Source: DATBGZ01 sp036557785
GTDB lineage: Bacteria > Actinomycetota > Actinomycetes > Mycobacteriales > Micromonosporaceae
Length of the DNA stretch: 64,000 nt
Direction of reading: 5' to 3'
Assembly: GCA_036557785.1 (NCBI GenBank)
Contig: DATBGZ010000088.1
Coordinates: 1 to 64,000 of the forward strand
In this document: positions 27,166-34,891 of the stretch, one piece after another
Position numbering within the stretch: position 1 is the stretch's first letter
How the letters are laid out: every line of letters begins with the position of its first letter
The notes under the pieces: generated by a model
The model's input: only the letters and a program-made list of their open reading frames with translations
Databases searched by the model: none
What the model was told of the DNA's origin: nothing
Program-made: the position numbers and the translations under genes

Positions 27166-28281
27166 TCAAGCGCGGCGGGCCACCGCGATGGCGACGGTCT
27201 GGGTGTCGGGGATGGTGTCCTCGTCGTCGAGCTCCACGGAGACGACGGATGTCAGCAGGCCGGCCGCCGCCAGCGCGGTACGCAGCCGGTGCACGTCCAT
27301 GCCGAGCGCGACGAGCGGCGCCGGTTCGTGCGGGGCGCTGCAGCGCAGGATCAGGGTCGACATGCCCTTCGTCACCACGAGACGCACCACAGTGGAGGAT
27401 GCGAGTGGGATCCCGGTGAGCGCGGCGACGAGCTGGTCCGGATCCGGTGGCTCGTCCGCGATGCCGACCTCGCCACGTTCGCTGTCGGCCGCGAAGGGAG
27501 CGTAGGTGGGCAGGCGCGCGGCCTCCGCCATCCCCGCGGCGCGCGCCTCGGCCGTACCCAACCAGAACAGGTCGCTCGCCGAGTCACGGAGCATCGCCAG
27601 CACACCGGGGCCGTCCTGCGCCGGCGATCCGGGCAGGTAGCCCCGCACCACCGCCACCGGCACCTGGTCGAGCTTCCCCTTGACCAGCTCTGCGGCGGCG
27701 GCGAGCTCGTCGACCACGGCGGTCTGGGTGATCTGCAGCTCGTTGCCGTAGGGGTCGACCTCGCCCCGGTAGTCGCGGATCGGGGCGAGGCCAGCGGCGC
27801 CCAGAGCAACATCGACCAGACCGACGCGCCAGGGCCGGCCCATGGTGTCGGAGACGATCACCGCCACGTCGCGGTCGTACCGATCCAGCAGCGCGGCCCG
27901 CAGCGACCGGGCCGAGGCGTCCGGATCCTTGGGCAGCAACACCAGCCGGCTCGGGTCCACATTGGAGGCATCGATGCCCGCCGCGGCCATGACGAAGCCG
28001 TGATGGGTGGCGACAATGCTGGTCGGACCGCGCCTGGCCACGACGCGTGCGGTCTCGGCGGCGAGCGCCGCCTCGCGCGCCGCGTCCCGGTCCGGACCCT
28101 CGCGCGGCACCTCGACCAGGCGACCCTCGGCTTTGGACACGATCTTGCTCGTAACGACCACCACGTCGCCGTCGCGCAGCCACGGCGCGGCGGTCGCGAT
28201 GATCGTCGCGAGGTCGTCACCCGGCTCGATGCGGCCGATCCCGGTCACCGGCAGGATCTCGATCACGCCTGGCTCAGACAC
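27166..28281 (-). CDS. fbiB: Coenzyme F420-0:L-glutamate ligase, no nitroreductase domain
   Basis: 371 residues. Adds L-glutamates to F420-0 to give F420-n; cytosolic. The CofE-like domain covers about 1-245 (DGDVVVVTSKIVSKAEGR, IVATHHGFVMAAAGID, VSDTMGRPWRVGLVDVALGA). The ~125 C-terminal residues do not show the FMN-nitroreductase domain found in mycobacterial FbiB (about 448 residues), so that reductase step must be carried elsewhere. GTG 28281 overlaps the fbiA stop by 8 bp; the two form an operon with fbiA first. Confidence 0.92.
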   Translation of the reverse strand: MSEPGVIEILPVTGIGRIEPGDDLATIIATAAPWLRDGDVVVVTSKIVSKAEGRLVEVPREGPDRDAAREAALAAETARVVARRGPTSIVATHHGFVMAAAGIDASNVDPSRLVLLPKDPDASARSLRAALLDRYDRDVAVIVSDTMGRPWRVGLVDVALGAAGLAPIRDYRGEVDPYGNELQITQTAVVDELAAAAELVKGKLDQVPVAVVRGYLPGSPAQDGPGVLAMLRDSASDLFWLGTAEARAAGMAEAARLPTYAPFAADSERGEVGIADEPPDPDQLVAALTGIPLASSTVVRLVVTKGMSTLILRCSAPHEPAPLVALGMDVHRLRTALAAAGLLTSVVSVELDDEDTIPDTQTVAIAVARRA

Positions 28282-29350
28282 CGCCCGGGCCCGCCTTCCC
28301 GTCCATGGCGACCTCCAGCGCCGCCTCCACCATGGCCTGGGTCGCCCGTTCGTCGGTCATCCACAACGGAGCCGACCGTACGGCGACACCCTCCACTGTG
28401 GTCGCGGAATCCACCTGATCGACCAGCCACCCGTCCAGCACGCCGCCGGCCCGGCGAGCACCGTAGAGGCCACCGACCCCAGCGGCGCTGCACTCGATGC
28501 CCAGTGCCTCCAGGCACCGGTCCGCCATGCCGCGCACCGGCGCGCCGCCGATGATGGGAGAGAGGCCGACCACCGGTGCCCGGCCAGCGACCAACGCCTC
28601 GCGCAGCCCGGGGATGGCGAGGATCGGGGCGATGCTCACCACGGGGTTGCTCGGCGCGAGGAGCACCACGTCCGCGGCGGCGATCGCCTCGAGCACCCCG
28701 GGCGCCGGCGCCGCGGCGTGCGCCCCGACGAAGACGAACCGGCGGGCCGGCAGCTCGCCGTGGTAGCGGACCCACCACTCCTGGAAGTGCAGTGCTGAGC
28801 CTGCCCCTCCGCGCACCTGCGCGTGGCTCGGGGCTGGGCCTGCCCCTCCGCGCACCTGCGCGTGGCTCTGGGCTGGGCCTGCCCCTGCTTCCACCTCCTG
28901 GTCGTCCTGCTCGGCCACGACGACGTGCGTCTCCACCCGGTCGTCGGTCGCGGGCAGCAGCCGCACGCCGGGTTGCCAGCGCGCGCACAGCGCCTCGGTC
29001 ACCGCGGAGAGCGGGTAGCCGGCACCGAGCATGCGGGTGCGAACCAGATGGGTGGCGACGTCCCGGTCACCCAGACCGAACCAGGACGGCTCGGCTCCGT
29101 ACGCCGCCAGCTCCTCCTTGACGGTCCAGGTCTCCTTGGCGCGTCCCCAGCCTCGTTCCGGGTCGGCGCCGGCGCCGAGGGTGTACATGACGCTGTCGAG
29201 GTCCGGGCAGATGCGCAGCCCGTGCAGCGTGACGTCGTCGCCGACGTTGATGATGGCCGTGACGTCACTGGCCGTCCGCCGAGCCCAGGCACGTACGCCC
29301 AGCAGGAAGCGCGCCCCGCCGATCCCGCCCGCCAGCACCACCAAGCGCAT
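28274..29350 (-). CDS. fbiA: Phosphoenolpyruvyl/2-phospholactate transferase (F420 pathway)
   Basis: 358 residues. Joins the phosphoenolpyruvyl (or lactyl) moiety to the deazaflavin FO, giving dehydro-F420-0. N-terminal VVLAGGIGGARFLLGV and INVGDDVTLHGLRICPDLD are family hallmarks; LAPSNPVVSI and PIIGGAPVRG follow. ATG 29350 gives the usual start; GTG 29356 is possible. Residues about 159-184 are a 13-residue tandem duplication inserted just before FQEWWVRYHGEL, in what should be a surface loop. Operon with fbiB. Confidence 0.93.
   Translation of the reverse strand: MRLVVLAGGIGGARFLLGVRAWARRTASDVTAIINVGDDVTLHGLRICPDLDSVMYTLGAGADPERGWGRAKETWTVKEELAAYGAEPSWFGLGDRDVATHLVRTRMLGAGYPLSAVTEALCARWQPGVRLLPATDDRVETHVVVAEQDDQEVEAGAGPAQSHAQVRGGAGPAPSHAQVRGGAGSALHFQEWWVRYHGELPARRFVFVGAHAAAPAPGVLEAIAAADVVLLAPSNPVVSIAPILAIPGLREALVAGRAPVVGLSPIIGGAPVRGMADRCLEALGIECSAAGVGGLYGARRAGGVLDGWLVDQVDSATTVEGVAVRSAPLWMTDERATQAMVEAALEVAMDGKAGPGGV
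28799..28876 (-). repeat. In-frame 39-bp tandem repeat inside fbiA
   Basis: Two 39-bp units (28799-28837, 28838-28876) with one mismatch and the start of a third. They encode 13-residue units (GPAPSHAQVRGGA) inserted in FbiA. Only two copies, in frame, so not a CRISPR array. Confidence 0.88.
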
Positions 29351-29429
29351 GGACACATCCTGCCGCCCACCCTGCCTGGGGGCCCGACCGGGCCGCGTGG
29401 AACGTCCGGAGGCCCCGCTGGGCGTGCGC

Positions 29430-29435
29430 TACGCT
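29430..29435 (+). promoter_or_regulatory. -10 element of leaderless gene 29443-30297
   Basis: TACGCT, ending 7 nt before GTG 29443; no Shine-Dalgarno sequence in between. Confidence 0.45.
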
Positions 29436-29442
29436 TCGGGCC

Positions 29443-30297
29443 GTGAACCAGCCCGCCGACCCGTATTCCGATGCGTCGAGCGCCTCGCCGGACCCGGCAC
29501 CGAACCCGAATGCCCGCTCTGCCCGGTCGGTGACCGATCCCCTGCGGCAGGTCGCCGCGTCGGCGCTGCTCGCGGGCAATGCGGTCTTCTTGTTCCTCGG
29601 CGTCAGCGACCTGCTCCTGGTCGTCAGCGGGTGGGCCACCGGGTTCGGTGCCCGCAGCGAGACGGCCTTCGACCAATTCGCCGGCCCGCTCGCCGTGGCG
29701 TTGCCGCTGCTCGCGATGCTGGTCGCGACCCACCTCGCGCCGCCGCTGGCCCACACCCGCGCGATCCTGCTCGTCGCGCTCGCGGAGTACGCGGTCAGCG
29801 CGGTCTTCGGCGTCATCACCTACCTCGGCGCCTTCGCCAACGGCCTGTTTCTGGTCCGGGCGACCTTCGACGGGCTGCTCGGCCGCGCCGTGTGGCTCGC
29901 CTTCCTGACGATCGCCGCGGCGGCCGTCTACCGCGTGTACCGCGCGCTCTACCCGTCGCGCCCTCGGCCGACCGCGTACTCGTATGGACCGACGGTGTAC
30001 GGCAGGCCGTACCCCGGTCAGCCCAGCTACCCGCGGCCCACGAACTACCACGGCTCACCGGCCGAGGCGGGCGCCGTCTATGTCCCGACGGCTGAGACAG
30101 CGACGCTGCCACCCGTCCCGGCCGTGCCGTCGCAGCCATCGGCCCCGGTCACCGCACCGCCGCTCGGGGCGCCTCCCCAACCGCAGTCGTACCTGCCGCC
30201 GACACCGGTGCCGGCGCCGCTCATACCTGCGCAGGCAGAGCCGCCCGCTGAACCCACCCGACCGATGTCCTGGCCCGGTGGCGCGCCCGAGCAGTAG
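29443..30297 (+). CDS. Four-helix membrane protein with Pro/Tyr-rich tail
   Basis: 284 residues, unknown function. A Ser/Pro/Asn-rich N-terminal cytoplasmic segment (1-30), four hydrophobic helices (about 36-56, 78-96, 103-128, 145-165), then a ~115-residue tail rich in Pro, Tyr and Ala. It lies between the F420 genes fbiA and fbiC, with which it has no evident functional link. GTG 29443 is chosen from the TACGCT element just upstream. Same general architecture as the protein at 15454-16068. Confidence 0.78.
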   Translation: MNQPADPYSDASSASPDPAPNPNARSARSVTDPLRQVAASALLAGNAVFLFLGVSDLLLVVSGWATGFGARSETAFDQFAGPLAVALPLLAMLVATHLAPPLAHTRAILLVALAEYAVSAVFGVITYLGAFANGLFLVRATFDGLLGRAVWLAFLTIAAAAVYRVYRALYPSRPRPTAYSYGPTVYGRPYPGQPSYPRPTNYHGSPAEAGAVYVPTAETATLPPVPAVPSQPSAPVTAPPLGAPPQPQSYLPPTPVPAPLIPAQAEPPAEPTRPMSWPGGAPEQ

Positions 30298-30336
30298 CCA
30301 CACCACCATGGACGCTGCCCACCGGCCGGAGCGACG

Positions 30337-30342
30337 TACGCT
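30337..30342 (+). promoter_or_regulatory. -10 element of leaderless fbiC
   Basis: TACGCT ending 6 nt before ATG 30349, identical to the element ahead of the gene at 29443. Confidence 0.45.
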
Positions 30343-30348
30343 TCGCGC

Positions 30349-32985
30349 ATGCCACATGGGTCCCAGGGCCGGGCCGGCGATAACGACGCGGTCGCCACGG
30401 CCTCCTCGATCCGGCGGGCACTGCGCCGGGCCACCGAGGGGCGCACCCTCGACATCACCGAGTCCGCGGTGCTGCTCTCGGCTCGGGGCGAGGCGCTGGA
30501 CGACCTGCTCGCCGCGGCCGGCTCGGTCCGCGATGCCGGCCTCGTCTCCGTTGGCCGTCCCGGGGTGGTCACCTACTCCCGCAAGGTCTTCATCCCGCTG
30601 ACCCGGCTCTGCCGCGACCGGTGCCACTACTGCACCTTCGCGACCGTGCCCGGCAAGCTTCACGCCCCCTACCTGGACCGTGACGAGGTGCTCGCGATCG
30701 CGCGTGCCGGCGCAGCTCAGGGCTGCAAGGAGGCCCTCTTCACGCTTGGTGACCGTCCTGAGGAGCGCTGGCCCGAGGCCAGGTCCTGGCTCGACGAGCG
30801 GGGCTATTCGTCCACAGTGGACTACTTGCGCGCCTGCGCGGTGGCGGTGCTTGAGGAGACCGGGCTGCTGCCCCACCTCAACCCGGGCGTGCTCTCCTGG
30901 TCCGAGCTGCACCGCCTGCGGCCGGTTGCGCCGAGCATGGGCATGATGCTGGAGACCACGGCGGAGCGGCTGTGGTCGACCCCGGGGCAGGTGCACTACC
31001 GCTCCCCGGACAAACAGCCAGCGGTTCGGCTGCGCGTCATCGAGGACGCCGGACGAGTCGGCATCCCCTTCACCACCGGAATCCTGATCGGGATCGGCGA
31101 GACGCACCTGGAGCGGGCCGAGTCCCTGCATGCGCTGCGTCGCGTCGGGCGGGAGTACGGACATCTCCAGGAGATCATCATCCAGAACTTCCGCGCCAAG
31201 CCGGACACGGCGATGCGTTCCGTGCCGGACGCCACCGTGGACGAGCTCGCCGCGACGGTCGCGGTGGCGCGGCTGGTGCTGGGGCCCAGGGCGCGCATCC
31301 AGGCTCCGCCGAACCTGCTCGTCGCGAGCGGCACCGTCGGGGTGCAGGACACCGGGGCGCGGGAGGTGGCCCTGCTGCTGCGCGCCGGCATCGACGACTG
31401 GGGCGGCGTGTCGCCGGTCACGCCGGACCACGTCAACCCGGAGCGGCCCTGGCCCGCGATCGAGGCGCTGACGGAGTTGTGCGCCGGCGCCGGATTCGCA
31501 CTGCGGGAGCGGCTGACGATCTACCCCGAGTACGTGCGGGCCTGGTGTGACGGTGCGCCGTGGGTCGATCCGCGCATCGCCGCCCACGTCCTCGCCCTCG
31601 CCGACCCGTCGACCGGACTCGCCCGCGACGGCGTTGCGCCACAAGGACTTCCGTGGCAGGAACCAGACGCCGCCGTGGAGACCGGGCGAGTGGACCTGCA
31701 CGCGACGATCGACACGACCGGACGGACAAACGATCGGCGCTCGGACTTCGATACCGTCTACGGCGACTGGTCCCAGGTGGCCGAGCACGCCCGTGCCACG
31801 GCGGCGCCGACCGTACGTCCGATGACCGATGTGTCCCATGTGGAGAGTGAGGTCGCGGCGGCACTGCGGCTGGCCGAGGCACGGCCGGAGGCGCTGCGTC
31901 TGCCCGAGCACGAGTCCGCGGCGATGGCGCTCTTCGACGCCGACGGGGCGGCGCTGGACGCGCTGGTGCGCCTCGCCGACGACCTTCGTCGGGACACCGT
32001 CGGTGACGACATCACCTACGTGGTGAACCGGAACATCAACTTCACGAATGTCTGCTACGTGGGTTGCCGGTTCTGCGCCTTTGCCCAGCGGGAGCGCGAC
32101 GCCGACGCCTACCGGCTCTCGGTCGACCAGGTGGCCGATCGAGCCGAGGAGGCCTTCCGCGACGGGGCCACCGAGGTCTGCATGCAGGGCGGGATCGACC
32201 CGAACCTGCCGACCACGGCGTACGCGGACCTGGTCCGCGCGGTGAAGAAGCGCGTTCCGACGCTGCATGTGCACGCCTTCTCACCGATGGAGATCGTCAC
32301 CGGGTCGGCCCGGGCGGGGGTGCCGGTGGCGGAGTTCCTGACCGAACTGCGCGAGGCGGGCCTGGACACCATCCCCGGTACCGCGGCAGAGATCCTCGAC
32401 GACGACGTGCGGTGGGTGCTCACCAAGGGCAAGCTGCCGGCCTCGGCGTGGATCGACGTGGTCACCACGGCGCATCTGCTCGGTATCCGGTCCAGCGCCA
32501 CGATGATGTTCGGTCACGTCGACCACCCGCGCCACTGGCTGCACCACCTGCGGGTGCTCGCGAGCATTCAGGAGCACACCGGCGGGTTCACGGAGTTCGT
32601 GGCGCTTCCGTTCGTGCACCAGAACGCCCCCATCTACCTCGCCGGCGTTGCCCGGCCCGGTCCGACCTGGCGCGAGAACCGCGCCGTGCACGCGATGGCG
32701 CGGATCCTGCTGCACCAGCGCATCGACAACATTCAGTGCTCATGGGTGAAGCTCGGCGACCGCGGAACCCTCGAGATGCTCAATGGTGGATGCAACGACT
32801 TGGGCGGCACCCTCATGGAGGAGACGATCTCGCGGATGGCCGGATCGGAGCACGGCTCGGCCCGCACCGTGGCGCAACTGCACGCGATCGCCGCCGCGGC
32901 CGGCCGTCCCGCGCGGGAGCGGACCACCACCTATGGCGTTCCGGTGCGGGCGGCGAAGACCGCGCAAGCACCAGCGCCACGGTAG
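30349..32985 (+). CDS. fbiC: FO synthase, CofG-CofH fusion
   Basis: 878 residues. Bifunctional radical-SAM enzyme making the deazaflavin FO from tyrosine and 5-amino-6-ribitylamino-uracil. Two [4Fe-4S] motifs are intact: CRDRCHYC (C88, C92, C95) in the N-terminal CofG half and CYVGCRFC (C569, C573, C576) in the C-terminal CofH half. Full length for the fused actinobacterial form. ATG 30349 lies 6 nt after a TACGCT element with no ribosome site, so translation is probably leaderless. The palindrome GTCCACAGTGGAC occurs in its coding sequence at 30810-30822. Confidence 0.97.
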   Translation: MPHGSQGRAGDNDAVATASSIRRALRRATEGRTLDITESAVLLSARGEALDDLLAAAGSVRDAGLVSVGRPGVVTYSRKVFIPLTRLCRDRCHYCTFATVPGKLHAPYLDRDEVLAIARAGAAQGCKEALFTLGDRPEERWPEARSWLDERGYSSTVDYLRACAVAVLEETGLLPHLNPGVLSWSELHRLRPVAPSMGMMLETTAERLWSTPGQVHYRSPDKQPAVRLRVIEDAGRVGIPFTTGILIGIGETHLERAESLHALRRVGREYGHLQEIIIQNFRAKPDTAMRSVPDATVDELAATVAVARLVLGPRARIQAPPNLLVASGTVGVQDTGAREVALLLRAGIDDWGGVSPVTPDHVNPERPWPAIEALTELCAGAGFALRERLTIYPEYVRAWCDGAPWVDPRIAAHVLALADPSTGLARDGVAPQGLPWQEPDAAVETGRVDLHATIDTTGRTNDRRSDFDTVYGDWSQVAEHARATAAPTVRPMTDVSHVESEVAAALRLAEARPEALRLPEHESAAMALFDADGAALDALVRLADDLRRDTVGDDITYVVNRNINFTNVCYVGCRFCAFAQRERDADAYRLSVDQVADRAEEAFRDGATEVCMQGGIDPNLPTTAYADLVRAVKKRVPTLHVHAFSPMEIVTGSARAGVPVAEFLTELREAGLDTIPGTAAEILDDDVRWVLTKGKLPASAWIDVVTTAHLLGIRSSATMMFGHVDHPRHWLHHLRVLASIQEHTGGFTEFVALPFVHQNAPIYLAGVARPGPTWRENRAVHAMARILLHQRIDNIQCSWVKLGDRGTLEMLNGGCNDLGGTLMEETISRMAGSEHGSARTVAQLHAIAAAAGRPARERTTTYGVPVRAAKTAQAPAPR

Positions 32986-32998
32986 GCGCCGGCGCCGA

Positions 32999-33023
32999 AC
33001 GGCGTCCTGCACTCCGACGCCGT
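32999..33023 (+). terminator. Terminator hairpin after fbiC
   Basis: ACGGCGTC (32999-33006) and GACGCCGT (33016-33023) form a perfect 8-bp stem with a 9-nt loop, 13 bp after the fbiC stop. No T-run, as is common in actinomycetes. Confidence 0.6.
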
Positions 33024-33274
33024 CCTGCCCGATGGTCTCGACTGCTCGGCCGGTCGGTCGAAGCCGCCCCCTCTTTGGGACGGAAAAGCGCGGTAGCCCA
33101 CTTTTGCCCGTTACCAGCGATGCCCGTCGCTCGGTAGAGTCAGCGCGGCCGCCGGCGGAGCGTCACTGAATGGGGTGGTCAAGGGGCACTAGAGCTGAAT
33201 GTCCGGCCTGACGGGAATCAGCCCGGATGTCAGCGGATGTCCCGCACGGGGCGAGGGGGATCACCAAGTTCTGC

Positions 33275-33304
33275 TTGACGCGGCGCGCACTACATGGTTG
33301 TAAT
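33275..33304 (+). promoter_or_regulatory. Candidate whiB promoter with overlapping palindrome
   Basis: TTGACG (33275-33280), an 18-bp spacer, then TGTAAT (33299-33304), close to the housekeeping sigma consensus. The inverted repeat GTTGTAATTCCAAC (33297-33310; GTTG/CAAC arms) covers the -10 and predicted start point, a position suited to a repressor or autoregulator. Confidence 0.5.
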
Positions 33305-33457
33305 TCCAACGGGGAAGTTCTACCGGCGGACAGCAGAACCCGCCGGCGCTGCAAACGAAGCACCACGTTGCTCCGGTGCGGACAAGACATCGCCGGAGTG
33401 CCTTTCGCTTGGGGGGTTGCGCCGCCAGCCGGCGTACAGCAAGGAGGCAGGTAGGTA

Positions 33458-33718
33458 ATGGAGAACGGCAAGCTGGTCGTGTTGGACCTTCTCGGCACCG
33501 CACCGGAGTGGCAGGAACGCGCCCTGTGCTCCCAGACGGACCCGGAGGCCTTCTTCCCCGAAAAGGGCGGGTCGACGCGCGAGGCAAAGCGGATCTGCTC
33601 CCGATGCGAGGTCAAGAGCGAGTGCCTGGAGTACGCGCTGGGCCATGACGAGAGGTTCGGCATCTGGGGCGGGCTCTCCGAGCGCGAGCGCCGGCGCCTC
33701 AAGCGCCGTGCCGCGTAG
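33458..33718 (+). CDS. whiB: WhiB-family iron-sulfur transcription regulator
   Basis: 86 residues. Wbl protein that binds a [4Fe-4S] cluster through C24, C47, C50 and C56 and partners the housekeeping sigma factor; the group next to the F420/mannose genes is WhiB/WhiB2, needed for sporulation septation or cell division. GIWGG (68-72) and the basic C-terminal tail (SERERRRLKRRAA) are the sigma/DNA contact elements. ATG 33458 follows a near-perfect AAGGAGG site. The long leader and palindrome-covered promoter suggest tight control. Converges with the metallopeptidase-like gene across a hairpin. Confidence 0.95.
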   Translation: MENGKLVVLDLLGTAPEWQERALCSQTDPEAFFPEKGGSTREAKRICSRCEVKSECLEYALGHDERFGIWGGLSERERRRLKRRAA

Positions 33719-33726
33719 ACGGGTGT

Positions 33727-33764
33727 GAGAGGGCGAGCTTCGTCACGCTTCTGCTCGCCATCTC
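33727..33764. terminator. Bidirectional terminator between whiB and 33800-34306
   Basis: GAGA..GGCGAGC (33727-33738) pairs with GCTCGCC..TCTC (33753-33764): 7 bp plus 4 bp with one mismatch and a 14-nt loop, between two convergent stops. Confidence 0.6.
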
Positions 33765-33799
33765 CTTCACCCCGCAATGGGGGCGCTCAGATGTGGTGC

Positions 33800-34306
33800 T
33801 CAGATGTCGATGTCCTCGGGGTCGACCCCGAGCAGGTTGGCCACCTGCTCGATGATCACGTCATGGACCAGGTCCGCGAGATCGTCGCGGTGCGAGGCCC
33901 GAAGCTCCAAGGGTCGCCGGTAGAGCACGATCCGCGCAGCCGCTCCGGGCCGGCCGGGTCGAGCCGTCTGCAACTGGGCGAGCGGGACCTCGCCGTCGTC
34001 CAGCACCGCGCTGTCGAAGACGTCCAGGTCGGGCGGCACATCCTCCACCGCGAACTCAACCTCGGCCAGTTCTCGCGAGTAGCGCTGCTCCAGCTCCTCG
34101 ACGGTGTCCAGCACCAGATCGTCGAACATCTCTGCCCGGGTGCGGGCCAGCGGTACCGACGCCGGGACGAGCCGGCCACGCAGGCCCCGACCGTGGCGGT
34201 CACGGCGGGGCGGGACCGGCCGGCGGACGCTGCGGATCCTGGTCCGACGCCCTTCCTGCGTTGTCCGGCTGGGCAAGCCGTCGCCGAAGCCGGAGTCCTG
34301 CGTCAT
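33800..34306 (-). CDS. Metallopeptidase-family protein with degenerate zinc motif
   Basis: 168 residues of the actinobacterial zincin-like (DUF1025) family found beside whiB. Basic N-terminal 50 residues, then a conserved acidic core. Where active members have HExxH, this protein reads VHDVIIEQVANLLGV: the glutamate is kept but both histidines are lost, so peptidase activity is doubtful. ATG 34306 lies 6 nt after TAGGCT on the minus strand (leaderless). Role unknown; conserved position suggests a link to division or envelope genes. Confidence 0.85.
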   Translation of the reverse strand: MTQDSGFGDGLPSRTTQEGRRTRIRSVRRPVPPRRDRHGRGLRGRLVPASVPLARTRAEMFDDLVLDTVEELEQRYSRELAEVEFAVEDVPPDLDVFDSAVLDDGEVPLAQLQTARPGRPGAAARIVLYRRPLELRASHRDDLADLVHDVIIEQVANLLGVDPEDIDI

Positions 34307-34312
34307 GACGCC

Positions 34313-34318
34313 AGCCTA
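34313..34318 (-). promoter_or_regulatory. -10 element of leaderless gene 33800-34306
   Basis: TAGGCT on the minus strand, ending 6 nt before ATG 34306; fits TANNNT. Confidence 0.45.
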
Positions 34319-34500
34319 ACGGCACGACGCCCGGGTAGCACCGGGGCGAATCCGCGGCCGCATCGGGCGAGACCCGCCGCCGCCCGAACATCTGGTCGGC
34401 GTGTCGTGCCGTGGGCCGGTAGGTACTCGACGTGCAGGAGTTACGTTTCTGGTTCGTGAGCGAATGGCACCCCTCCATCGCGAACGGCAGGCACGCTCAG

Positions 34501-34872
34501 GTGAGTCCGGTTCGGCGCTGCTCCCGCAACGGTTGCTCACAGCCGGCCGTGGCGACCCTGACGTACGTCTACGCGGACTCCACCGCCGTGATCGGTCCGC
34601 TCGCCGCCTCCGCGGAGCCGCACTCGTACGACCTCTGTGACACCCACGCCCGCACCCTCACCGCACCCAGGGGGTGGGAGGTGGTCCGCCCCGAGGGCGA
34701 GTTCGATCCTCCGCCGCCGGTGCCCGACGATCTGGTCGCCCTCGCCGACGCGGTACGCGAGCCCAGGGGGGCGGTGCGCCGCCGGGATCCGAGCCACACC
34801 CCGCCCCGGGCCCGGCGTCCGGCGAGCGAGCGCTCCCACTTGCGCGTGCTCCCACCCCCGGCGACCGGCTAA
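34501..34872 (+). CDS. DUF3499-family protein
   Basis: 123 residues. Conserved actinobacterial protein with the sequence VRRCSRNGCSQPAVATLTY and, later, YDLCDTHARTLTAPRGWEV; the two C-x(4)-C and C-x2-H pairs look like a small zinc-binding knuckle. GTG 34501 (VSPVRRCS) is the family's usual start; GTG 34432 would add 23 residues. The C-terminal ~50 residues are Pro/Arg-rich and variable. Function unknown; conserved neighbour of whiB and the metallopeptidase-like protein. Confidence 0.83.
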   Translation: MSPVRRCSRNGCSQPAVATLTYVYADSTAVIGPLAASAEPHSYDLCDTHARTLTAPRGWEVVRPEGEFDPPPPVPDDLVALADAVREPRGAVRRRDPSHTPPRARRPASERSHLRVLPPPATG

Positions 34873-34891
34873 GGCCCGCCCCCAGGCCCGA

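Larger units (their letters stand above)
32986..33457. other. 472-bp non-coding region between fbiC and whiB
   Basis: Holds the fbiC terminator hairpin (32999-33023) and a candidate whiB promoter (33275-33304), leaving a leader of about 150 nt before whiB. No supported ORF was found. Bases 33305-33440 have several small inverted repeats but no structure I recognise. Confidence 0.6.

Noticed and set aside
28799..28876. CRISPR-like spaced repeats
   Set aside because: Only two directly adjacent copies, no spacers, and in frame within fbiA.
33227..33454. Plus-strand 75-codon ORF before whiB
   Set aside because: No ribosome site, composition unlike coding sequence here, and it spans the predicted whiB promoter.
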